Below are positions 12,291 to 24,800 of a DNA stretch of 64,000 bases, piece by piece. The notes beneath the pieces were generated by a model, which worked only from the letters and a program-made list of their open reading frames with translations, did no database searches and was not told the DNA's origin. The position numbers and the translations under genes are program-made. Position 1 is the stretch's first letter. Every line of letters starts with the position of its first letter. The stretch is from Cyclina sinensis (lineage: Eukaryota; Mollusca; Bivalvia; Venerida; Veneridae), in contig JAAONU010000003.1 of assembly GCA_012932295.1 (NCBI GenBank), forward strand, positions 33,804,146-33,868,145, in the 5' to 3' direction.

Positions 12291-12599
12291 AAATAATAAT
12301 AACAGATAAATAAATAAAAATAAAAAAGTGCCGTTGTTTTCAGTGCCGTATGACATTTATTATTTTCATTTCATTTCTCGAGAAACATGTTGCCCCATCC
12401 CCTGACCAAAAGCTGGACAAAACATGTTCATTTTTTTTCGTTTAGTTCTGAACAGGAAACAACCTCAATATCAAATTATTTAAATAATGTTGAATCTGAT
12501 TTTGGTAATAGATCTACACAGTTATACGAAATTGATCTGAAATTAGTATCAATTTTTGACAATTCATTTCCATAGATGACGTATCTTTCTTAGGATGTG

Positions 12600-12646
12600 T
12601 GACGTCATACTACCCGTGACCTTAAATATGGCGTAAACAATAAACA
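12600..12646 (+). promoter_or_regulatory. Candidate promoter elements of the exchanger gene: full CRE and forkhead-like sites
   Basis: A perfect palindromic CRE, TGACGTCA, is at 12600-12607, 123 bp before the start codon. GTAAACA (12633-12639) and TAAACA (12641-12646) are forkhead-type sites, and AACAATG follows. CREM-type factors drive many sperm genes and FOXJ1-type factors many ciliary genes, which fits an SLC9C gene, but the functional link here is inference. Confidence 0.4.
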
Positions 12647-12729
12647 ATGTAACCAGACCGATCAATTTATTTTACAGATATCGCTTTGTTATTTAGAACT
12701 AAGCGACAACAGAGGCGGAGACTCCAAAA

Positions 12730-12829
12730 ATGTCGAACAATACAACAGACACGACTGAGCACCACTACCACACGCTCGTCCATGACTCAGCAATCATCAT
12801 GTTTATATTTGGAAGTTGTGCAGTAGGAG
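12730..12829 (+). CDS. SLC9C: Exchanger exon 1 (N-terminus)
   Basis: ATG in ACCAAAAATGTC-like context opens MSNNTTDTTEHHYHTLV and the start of a hydrophobic helix (IIMFIFGSCAVG). A GTGAGC donor follows in phase 1; joining to exon 2 makes GCT (Ala). The N-terminus has one or two N-glycosylation sequons. Start chosen as the only ATG in frame with the splice. Confidence 0.75.
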
Positions 12830-15800
12830 GTGAGCGATTAGTTATCCAAAAAAAAGTTTTATCTGAGTATGTATAGTTGAGTATACCCATGTATATATTC
12901 GATACATTGTGCTTTGAAAATAACAATGAGTATCTCTGGAATCGGGTGCTTCCTTTGCACTGTCGCCCTCGACTTAAAATAACTAAACCTCAGCAGGGGA
13001 TAGAGCGTCGGTCATATGGGCAACCGGTATCGACGATAAAAAAGAAAGAAAGAAAAAAACTGAAATGGGTGGTATATGGACTTTGTCTCATCCGATGACA
13101 TCGGTTCGCTCAGCAGGACACTGCTCGCTGAGATTTAGATGTTTTAGGCCTTTATGTAATTTCCACATCGTGATAATCAGCGTGATGAATTGACCAATTT
13201 TCATTGGCCATCGTTTTTTTTTTTATTGAATGGTTGGTCTCCGTACGTAACCATGAATCTGTTTTTAACTCAAGCTGGATTCACAGGCCTTAATCATTTG
13301 TTGCACATTTTTAATTTTCAAAGAATTCATGTATTGGAATCAATCATCCAGGAAATAACATCACATGTGTTAACTGTCTGCCAAGATGCCTGGCATTTAT
13401 GATAAATAGATCTTTGAGCAGGCCTTCACATTTGCAAGCAATTTCTTTTTCATTCTTTTGCATTTGCTCAAATTATCTATAAGTGACCTTTTACCAGTTT
13501 CCTTTATTTTATAGCAGTTCATCAAATTTCTTTAAAACATAAACTTGATATCAAGGTCTGGGTTAATTGTTAACCGAAAATGACTTTTGAATCTTTTTTA
13601 TAATACTGGTCTCCACGACGCATTTATTTTGAAGAACTAGTGCGATTGCTTTAAAAGTGGTGTGCTACCAAATTCAAGGTAAATATCTAATTCGATTTAG
13701 ATGTACATATCAGATGTAAGCATACGACAATATTTATCAGAGCTAGCATTTTTCATGTTCAACGCTTTTGGGTAGAGTTGAACGTTTTGTGTTGAAGCCT
13801 TTAACTTCTCAAGGCAAATCATCAGCCTATTTTCGAAAAGTATTTCCTATATGTGTTTCCACTAACATTTTCTTAACTGTTACTTCTGTTTTTCAACTGC
13901 TAGAAAACAAGTAAACTTCTAAAAAATGGACAAAATTCAGACCCTCCTGCACATCAAAGTTGTCAATGTATTTGATTTACTTGGTAACCGCATTTTTACC
14001 CTTTCATATATACAGACACGAACAATTTATCATGCTTGAAAAGAACGCGACAATCTCTGATTATTTGACATGTTACTAAGTAACTTACATCCACTCATCT
14101 TGGTCAATTAGTGGTACACATGATAAATGGTTTCATTGTTGCCAACTTAAAGTGCAAGACCAGCTTAGGCAAACATTTGTGACCAACATTTAAACACAAT
14201 TACAAAAATGGTAAATCATCAGCAGCATCGTCATAATCATTATAATCATCATAAAAAACTACAACGACGAAAACACCAGTATCATCATATTCATGATCAT
14301 AGTCTAAACGATTTTTTTTCTCATGATCACAGTTACTTTCATTTTTGTGCATTATCAAATATTTTAACAAACATGATTATGGCCATCAAATGATGAAGTC
14401 ACCTCACGTACAGCGCATCTTAAAGAAAAATGCAACTTTATCTATAACGTATCGGTTAAGCTCTTTTCGCATTAAAGTGATGTATATAAACTGAGCAGTA
14501 GCAGTATAAAAAAACCTGAAGGTGGCAGTAGCAGTAAGAGCAGTAGCAGTAGGAAAACGTGAAGTTGGAAGTAGCAGAAACAACAGTAGCAATAGGAAAA
14601 ACGTGAAGTTGGCAGTAGCAGTAAGAGCAGTAGCAGTAGGAAAACGTGAAGTTGGAAGTAGCAGAAACAACAGTAGCAATAGGAAAAACGTGAAGTTGGC
14701 AGTAGCAATAAGAGCAGTAGCAGTAGGAAAACGTGAAGTTGGAAGTAGCAGTAACAGCAGTAGCAACAGTAGGAAAAACGTGAAGTTGGCAGTAGCAGTA
14801 AAAGAAGTAGCGGTAGGAAAAACGTGAAGTTGGAAGTAGCAGTAAGAGCAGTAGCAGTAGGAAAAACGTGAAGTTGGCAGTAGCAGTAAAAAAAGCAGCA
14901 GTAGGAAAAACGTGAAGTTGGAAGTAGCAGTAACAGCAGTAGCAACAGGAAAAACGTGAAGATGGCAGAAGCAGTAAGAGCAGTAGCAGTAGGAAAAAAG
15001 TGAAGGTGGCAGTAGCAGTAAAAGCAGTAGCAACAGGAAAAACGTGAAGTTGGAAGTAGCAGTAACAGCAGTAGCAACAGGAAAAACGTGAAGTTGTCAG
15101 TAGCAGTACTAGCAGTAGCAGTAGGAAAAACGTGAAGATGGCAGTAGCAGTACTAGCAGTAGCAGTAGGAAAAACGTGAAGATGGCAGTAGCAGTAAGAG
15201 CAGTAGCAGTAGGAAAAACGTGTAGGTGGCAGTAGCAGTAAGAGCAGTAGCAGTAGGAAAACGTGAAGTTGGAAGTAGCAGAAACAACAGTAGCAATAGG
15301 AAAAACGTGAAGTTGGCAGTAGCAATAAGAGCAGTAGCAGTAGGAAAACGTGAAGTTGGAAGTAGCAGTAACAGCAGTAGCAACAGTAGGAAAAACGTGA
15401 AGTTGGCAGTAGCAGTAAAAGAAGTAGCGGTAGGAAAAACGTGAAGTTGGAAGTAGCAGTAACAGCAGTAGCAGTAGGAAAAACGTGAAGGTGGCAGTAG
15501 CAGTAAAAGCAGTAGCAGTAGGAAAAACGTGAAGGTGGCAGTAGCAGTAAGAGCAGTAGCAGTAGGAAAAACCATGAAGTTGGCTGTAGCAGTAACAGCA
15601 GTAGCAGTAGGAAAAACGTAACGTTGGCTGAAGCAGTAAGAGCAGTAGCGGTAGAAAAACCTACTGCCAACTTCACGTTTTATCTACTGCTACTGTTCTT
15701 ACTGCTACTGCTAAATTCACGTTTGATTTAGTTTCTACTGCCAACTGCTACTGCGCACTGCTACTGCTTACACCCTACTAGTTTAAAATGTAACATTTTA

Positions 15801-18800
15801 GCTGAATGCCTATTTTCTTTTGATTTAAATTTACAAGTAGTTGATAAGATCAATTAGATCTATGGTTGCTGATCAATAAAGAAGGATAAAAAGTCGACTT
15901 TCGTTGTAATCACCGTATAATTGTACTGAAGCACGTCCATTTTTTCCGTTTAAGCAAATTATCGCCTTTTCATGTGTAAGTTTTCAATGAATTTAAAACT
16001 GTCACAGTCGTTTTGTACACATCCTAACTTGAACAGTTGTAAACGAATCATTACAAAAAATAGATCAAATCAAATTTCTTTAGGCCCGAACAAATTGAAG
16101 CTAAGTTAATTCAGGCCCGTGGCCCGAAAAAATGTGTACAAACCGTGTGTAACAGGCCTGTGACTTAATTCACAGACCGAAATAGATAAACGTAGGTGAT
16201 TCCTCCATATTTCCCATGGCCATACTCTGTTGTAATTTTTTTGTTCTTCAAAATGTTTTGATATTTTAAGCGTTATGCAAAATGATCACGAACTAAATTC
16301 GAACTGGCATTCTGTCTCACAAAAGTGACATAAAGTTAATTGGTGTAAGTGTTTTAGAGATATCAGAGCCACGATTATAAGTTATTATTGCATCAAAATA
16401 ACTCGGAAAATAATTACTTGTAACTTCTAGAGACAGGATTCTCTATAAAACTGTAAGAGGGTGACGCTTAGCAAAATATTATCAAACCATAATTGACGTC
16501 CGTGTATTATAGCATATGAATTAAGTACGCTTTAAGGGTTTGCGTTTTTGCCTTCCCTTTATTTTTTCCCCTGCGTTTTTCGTTTTCAATCAACAAATTA
16601 AGATTTGTTTATTTCAGCTATTCCAGAAGAAAACTAGGAAAAAACACATATATTAAGCGTACGATATATTCGTAACTAATCGTAATACATCAACTTGTGT
16701 ACATTATCCTAAAGTATTTCTTTGTTGTTGTTTATTCAGCTTTGACAAGGCGAGTCATTCAAGGATTAAACCTGCGACTGCCGTACACTGTGGTCCTGCT
16801 AGTGCTAGGCGTGCTGTTTGGCCTCCTGTCCTCCAGATACCAGTCTGTACACGTCTATGCACGTGTTGTTGAGACAGACCCCCACCTCATACTTAGCATA
16901 TTCCTACCTGTGCTGATATTTGAGTCGGCTTTTGCGATGGAGGTTCACACGTTCATCAAAGCATTTGTGCAAGTTGTGCTTCTTGCTATACCAGGCCTGG
17001 GTAAGTACAGCAACAACAACACAACCATTTTCATCATCAAAATTCAGAACACCGTTTTAGGTCATTGCTGTCAAAATATTAATTATGATGATGATTACGA
17101 TCATCAACATCATCATTATCATCATCAAGAAAAACAGTGACTGAAAGCACTAAGTATTCAGTCGAAAGATGAAACTTGACTGAGTGACTAACTTGCAGGT
17201 ATTGTTTAATCACTTTCATTAGATAGCGTTATGTTTTCAGGCCAGGTTAAACAAAGCACAAACTCGTTTATCAAAATAATCAGGCATTCACAATATTCTT
17301 GAGTTCTCGGAGTCCTGTTCAGAACGTTATATTTCTGTATCACCCTCGTTTTGTACATTGATATATAACAATGAATATTCATATTTGAATTTTTTTTTAT
17401 CAAAATTATGATGTCGTATCATAAAACTGTATTTAGAGATTTTTGTCTCAGTAACAAACCCAAGAAAAAACTGAGATCGACATGACTGCAGTCATTGCAC
17501 GAAAATTTCGTGTCCGGTTAAAACTTTAATTTAGACTCGTTAAACAAAAATCATAAAAGCATAAAGTTTGTCTTTATTGTTCCTTGGCGTCGCATCTCCG
17601 TCTTAAGATTTTATGTTTATGATATTAATTGATTCCTGTAAATTAAATGCAAGAAAAAAGGCTCACTGGCTTTCCTTATGTATTGGATATGCAAATTTGT
17701 CGTTATAGACAATAAAACCGTATCACGTAACGCTAAAAAGGTACTAGTACTAGTGGGTATCTGTTAAGTATAAATTGAAGACGGTTTTCGTGCGTTTATA
17801 AAAAGCCTTTTATTGAAAAAAATGTCACTGTAGGCTTCGCACCTACGACCTTCAGTTGACAAGGTTTACATCAGACAGTCTATGCAAAGTCGTTTGTTGT
17901 GTATAAAAATAGTGCGCCCACCGTGGGACTCGAACCCACGACCCTCAGATGTCAGAGAATTAATGCGTTCTTAAAAGTCTGATGCTCTACCGACTGAGCT
18001 AGACGGGCACATGCGGATAAGGGGGTTGACTATTGTTTCCAATTTTTCAAATGCGACTAGATTCATTTGCTTCAGATAACAATGTTTGCAGCAGTAAGCA
18101 GTTGATTAAAATATAGGCACAAGCGCTCTAAACGTGCTTAATAGATTGTTCTTCTTCTCAGATCATGACATCTTGCCCCATGGGGTGATTATCAATCCTT
18201 CCTTATGGGATCACGAGGTCGACAATGGAATTATGACATCTTTCTATATCATTTCTTTTTAATATTTATTTTTAACATATTATACGTCCTTCGTACTGTG
18301 TGACCACGCGAAGCGAGCGGTATTTCTTAGTTTGTCCACTCTCTGGCTAAAAAACCTTTTCTTAAATTTACAAACTTTTTACGTGGATATTATCTCGGCA
18401 AAGTTTGATAACAAGCAAATTGCTCCAGAGATGCCATAGCAATTGCCATTTGAGTGTTGAAATTTGGAAAAAGCAAAGTCTGTCCGCTTCCATACAGGAA
18501 TATTTCTTATTCAGTGTTAACTAAACTCGGACATAGTGTATATTGACATTATATCTCGGTGAAGCTTGATATCCAGCCATTATGCTGCAGAAGCGCCAGA
18601 GTTACGACCCTTTGGCAAATTATGCTAAATATAGTTTGTCCACACCCTAACTGAAATGTTCCTATCGAATAATTGCGAGCTTGAATACACATCTTACTGG
18701 CTTAATGTAACTTATTTCCTTTCACGAAAGAAAATCTGTTCGACGTGGATTGCATTAGGGAAATACAAAGAACTCTTTGAATTTTCTGGGAACATTTTTT

Positions 18801-21800
18801 TTTTGCAGACGATATTTGGACTGAAAAGTATTAATGTTCAGGTGTAAAACTAATAATCCTGTATAAGCTGTCTTGAAATCTGCCTGAAACATTTGTTTCA
18901 GTTTAGGAACTGCCTGTTGCTCGTTTTTTTGCAACATGAAATAGCCAAATACACCAAATATACCCAAAACACACAAAAAGTCTGTTAAAATATGTATTTC
19001 AGTAGAATTAAGTGAAGAATTCTGTCTTTTAAATTGCAAATGGAACTATAGCATATTTCTTTGAAATACATTGTCTTACAGTAAATTTTTGTTTTAAGTT
19101 ATGTAATTTACCTAGGATAGTGTTGTGAGTACATTCTTCAATATCATTTTCCATGTCTCAAATAACTAAACTATATGTCATGTGTACTCAAGAAGTAAAA
19201 CTTTATTTTAGAAAGGCATTCAATATGTTGATTTATCAAGAATGTCATGTTTATACATGTGTGCAGTCTGCGAATTTAGCGGTAGCCCTCTAGCCCATGG
19301 CTCGTAGAATTTGGGTTGAGCCCGTAAAATGTTCCAAGTCACTAGCCCGAATTAGCAGCCAATCACCTTATTTACTGAAAATGAAATGACTGAATTTCAA
19401 ATGGAAGAACTCACGTATCTTCAATCAGGGGAATAAAATTACAAAATCATTGTATTAATCAATACTCTACACTTTAAAAGTTTAACATTTTTTGGGCTTG
19501 TAAAACATATTCGGACTAGTAGGTATTTCCAACCACTAGCCCGAATGGCTTGTGGTTTTCTGGCCCTAAATTCTTTGACTGGTGTGCCATCATAACAGTT
19601 TAACTAATGATAAATAAATCAAATTGATTTGTTGATTTTAAACTTTAAGATTAATTCTACACATGGAATTATAAATAAATCTGATGGAGAGTATTTATGT
19701 AAATTATTATGAAACATTATTCCAACACTGTTAGAAAAATCAAGACATCACATTGTAAATTAGTAATTTTAAAAACTTGGATTCTGTTGAACAGTGTTTG
19801 TTGCAATCTTCAATGCTCAAAAAGAAGATTGATATGTGCAGGTAGCAAGTTTTAGCAGAATCTACCTACATTCCAGTCCTACCACAGAATCATTGCGAGA
19901 CAACCTCTAATGTAATCGGGATCAAGGCTGAAAGATGTACAGCATAGATATTTAGCTGATAGACTGATATCCGACTTTTGAAATTTCTATTTCCTGCGAT
20001 CATCTCTTTCACAAAGTCTGCTATTGCAAGCTTTGAGCTAATCTTTCATATCTTCATCGAAAGCATTCCCTCTGGATGATTCTTCACATTTTTTTATAAA
20101 ACAGAGAAGCAGACATCTTCCGCCATTATTTTCAAGCATCAAGTAACTACAGACTGGTTCATCTTTTCTTGAACGTGTGGATTATTTTTCTTCTTAAAGC
20201 GATCACCACCAGTCTAAGGTCTTAGCAGCTATCTATAGAAATCTTATTCGTACTCATTATCGATAGTCCTTTTCATTATTCGTTCCCGGAATTCACTTTT
20301 CCCCTTTTCTTGAAAAATCGGGTCGTGGTATTTTTTTCTGGCTAGTCGTGGGAAGGAAACAAACAGTATTTATAAAATAGAACTGTGCACATCCCTAAAA
20401 TATCTTCTCAATAAAACACTTCTCAGTCCGTTCCTCTTAAAGTCAGTACAATAAGTAAATTTTATCTTTTATAATGTACCTTTTTCCGTTTGCCAGAAGA
20501 TTATAAATGCCAAACAAATACCATAAACACTTTTTTTCCGATTTATAAATGTTCAGCTCTGACACTAACAGCTGTGTCAGAGAATCGATTGTTTTCCTGT
20601 GCATATTCAGGCATGAATTCGAATCTCACACAAATCATTTTTCTGATGCACTGAATCATCCTGTAACAGACAGTTTGTAGGACTGTTGAAGACAACAAGC
20701 TGTAATAATTACACCCACCTATAGATTTATATATCTTTACAGCACTGGCCTCGTTTCTGACAGCGATTTTGGCGCGGTACCTGTTCACTTATAACTGGGA
20801 CTGGAACCAGGGCATGATGTTTGGCTCGATCCTCAGTGCAACTGACCCTGTCGCTGTTGTTGCGTTGTTAAGGGACATTGGTGCTTCTAAACAATTAGCA
20901 ATGGTTATAGAAGGTGAAGCGCTTCTCAATGATGGTGCAGCCATTGTTTTCTTCAACGTCTTTCTACGATTGGTCACCAGCGAGCACGGAACAACAGGTA
21001 GGTTACATAATTCAGTAATGTCACATTTTTCCATGTTGTTGTCCAGGAAAGACAAATCTTACAATATTGTAACATCTAAGTTTTCACTAGTTACCTCGCT
21101 TCCTTCGCGTGAAAATACTCTACACTTTCCATTTGACAAAAAGTTCACAGTCTTTTGAATAGCATTCTAATTAGAATTAATCAGGGTATTTATATCATGA
21201 AAACAGTAACGTTTTAATCTATAACACTTATTTTTAAAATGAATCCTTTCGGCATTAAAGAGAGCAGATGATAAGGGACATAACTGTATTTATACATTTG
21301 GTTTAGTATTTTTGAGTTGTTTCCGATAGTTCGAGTATCAGCTCAGTTTACTTTAAATTTACACTATATTAAACACTGACTGGCCCTATTCCACTGCTTT
21401 TCCTTTTATAAGATAAAGGTCTGTCTTGCGTTCTCTTTTTGCAGCGATCCTGACTTCTCACTATAAAAATGTTTCCACTTTCAGTTTAACACTTTAGTTG
21501 AAAAAAATAAAATAAATAAATAAAAAACGAGAAATGAAAAAAAAGTTTTAAAACGAGGAAAAGAATCCAATAGAATAATTCTCTCAAGAATAGAGATAGA
21601 AATAGAAATCTTAATACAAATCTTATACACAAGTTTTTTTCTACAGGTGGTGATATTGTGGTGTATTTTATACAAGTGGCCATCGGTGGACCTTTTGTCG
21701 GATTTATCATGGCAAAGATCACTCTATTCTGCTTGTCAAAGATCTTTAACGACGCAATAGCCGAGATCACAATTACCCTGGCCTCAACCTATATCACATA

Positions 21801-24800
21801 CTATGTTGGTAAGTCTTTTTCTACTGTTTTACTAGTCGCTACATACATAGATACACGTTTTGAAAATGTTGTTTATTTGTCATTATTGATAAACAAATCT
21901 GTGTGATGGTGTTTGTGGACATGCATATTTACAATATGTTTGGAAATATGATGTTTATTTGTAGTGATGAGAAAAACTGTAGTGGCCAGTTAATTGAGTG
22001 ACCAGATCTTTAGTTTTTATATATGAACATACAGTCATTCCTCGATGGCTCGAAGTCGTCGGAACAGTGCCCTAAACTTCGGCCGTCACGGAATTCGAGC
22101 CATACGAAGGATATTTAATATTGTCAAAGATGGCATCGGTTTGAGACCAATTTTCTCAGTATCTTTAACACTGTCAGTTATTGATACAAACAACAACTCG
22201 AACACATATATATCCCATAAGTGTGTAACGTGTACGCTGTATTTTGCTAGTATGTGTTAATATACATAGGCTATTTTTTACAGACTGTCATTAACATATT
22301 ACTGAACCATGTGATAATGTACTCTAATCTAGTCACCATTTTTGTCATATAATACTGAATTCAGTTCCCTGGAGATCCATACAGGCACTGCTGAAAAATG
22401 TGATGTTTTTTTCCCCTGAAATTATCTGGAATTAGTAAACATCCCAGTGGCGACTAGAAATGTTTGATGAGCGATGTTTATATGATTCAGACATTAGATC
22501 TTTCTCGACTTTCAAATAGTCAGATATACAGACTGTACTAGAAAACTTAGCCTGATACTATTTACTTAAATCACACTACTGTGATTAAAAGTTAAGTTAA
22601 ACAGAATAGGAGCTTACGATTTTTTCAAAACTCGATCTCACTTCCGAAATTGGCCAGTAAAGCATAAGATTTCGATAAAAATGAAATCAAGACTTCAGGA
22701 TAAAGCACATTCTACAAGAACTCAAAATATTTACTGGTCTTTTCTTAAAATTTTCGGTTCAGCATGCGCTTTGTCCAAACGCTTCCTGTCAATAATGTTT
22801 GCACGAGAAAACCGTGGAACATCATAGAAACTAGAATAACAAGTTTGTTGTATCTGTTTGCTTTACGTTAATTGTTGTTCCTTCGGCATGTATTGGCGGG
22901 TGTTGAAATTTAAACTTTTGTATCTTGAGAAAACTTTTGATAACATATACGACTCCCCATACTCCAGGTGAAAAGAGCTGAATTGTAAGAGAAGTCTGAT
23001 CAAAGGTGCTAATTAGATGAAAGATTAGTTTTTGAATTCAGTGCCAGATTTATAACTGATGAGGGTTGTTCACTGTATTGTTTAATATAGGTACGGATTG
23101 AAAAAAAAATCGCCAGCTGCGGTGCAGCGCAGCTAATAACTCAGCTAGCGGTAACTAATGACAACACCAAATAAACTGTACAAATAAATGGTTTGCAATG
23201 CGATTGGACAGCATGTATTTTCAACCACGGACTTTGCATCAGCCTTGCAAACCATAAAATATACAAACATTGAGCTTCTTTCATAAGCGCCTTCATCGTT
23301 TATTTTCCAGTAAGACTTAGAGCTTAATATTGGTAAAGTATATTAAGAAATTACGTTTTGTATCACACAGCAGTGTCCAGCAGTTTCCATGGTTTTCCAT
23401 ATGTCATTTTGTCCGTGATTGCAACATGCCTGATAACTTGCAGACAGAGTGTCACAGGTAGAAAGCTTTCATAAATCTGTTCAGAGTACAAAACAATTGC
23501 TCTGATCCCAATCATAAGGGTATTGTACTCAGACTTATTGGATAACATTTAATTAATTGAATTTCATTGATTGTTACAGACTTCAAGTTTTAGATCGTTA
23601 AAAAATTGACAACCGCAAGATATTTTTATTCCAGCAAGATAAGAAAACAGTTTATTTCTAGACAGAAAGAATGTTTTGTATTTTAACAATATTGGAAGAA
23701 AGCTATGTAGCATAATGAGCAAAATTAAAGCTATTTCAGTTCATTAAATGCACCTTCTGCATTTCTGAGATGTAATTATTCCTTCTCAAAGTTTACTTCC
23801 GGTTGCTGTAGTGTTGTTTTAATGAATTCAGTTACAAAACAGCCAATGTTTTATTTTTGTTTTGTCTTTCCTTCAAAATGATTTTCTATAAATTGTTGTT
23901 ATTAAACCATCCTTTAAGTAATTAACGTTCTACAAGTTTATTTTCTTTCTTCTCAATCATGAACTGCTTTTGTAACAAGTCATTAGTCACATGCTCTTGG
24001 ATATAAAAAGTAGCCATCCACGCAACGTCTATTTGCTCATACATGTATTATTTTTTCTGCACCGAATAACATGAAAATACCTCTGAATGTTGCAGCCGTT
24101 GCTGATGTTGCAGCCGTTGGTCTGTCTGGCCGTCCTCTACATATACAGTATCAAAACATGAGTTTTTTTTGGTGGAAAAGGACCCTCATTCAGAAGAAAA
24201 GCTGAACCCTTCTCGCGATGCAAATTTGATAAAATACATAATCTCTAATCTCCACTATTTTTAAGCAGTTAATACTCTAACACTTAAGGGACTTGATTTT
24301 GAACATAACTTTTATAAGATTCTGTCGAAATGTCCAAAACCTTTGAAGGTGCATCCTCTTCCTAACATCTTGAGGTACGTTCCCCACTCAAGTAACACTA
24401 TGAGAAAGGATTTTAGAATACTTATACACCTAGTGTGGCATTATAGCAAGAAAAAACCCTGAAAGTTTCGGTGGAATTGCTTTGGCGTTCTTCCGTCTGC
24501 CACGTTTTTTTTGGTCTGAACTGAGAAACCACTAATGGTTAGCAGGATTAAGATGAAAATAAAAACCTTAAGATATTGACAAAACCTCTGCGATACACAG
24601 ACCACCATTTGTTTGCTGTAGTACTGGAAAACACGGAGAGACATCTCTTTACTGAACAAGGTCAATAAGTACCCAAATGTTTTTAGAATGCACTTAGTAT
24701 TGAAAAAACTTTAACCCCTGTTGATATTGTGAAAGAGAGCTAGGATCAAACCTGTCAATCCATAAACGATATTTAAGCTTATGTTGTTGTCACTGTATCA

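Noticed and set aside
12950..13100. Possible SINE with GATAGAGCGTCGGTC word
   Set aside because: No B box in the right place and no flanking duplication.
14456..15676. A 406-codon open frame on the minus strand and several 100-200 codon frames on both strands
   Set aside because: All lie in the 43-44 bp minisatellite, whose unit lacks stops; composition is low-complexity Leu/Tyr/Cys/Ala-Thr and the same DNA is open in several frames.
20789..21055. 88-codon minus-strand frame
   Set aside because: Shadow of exchanger exon 3 on the opposite strand.
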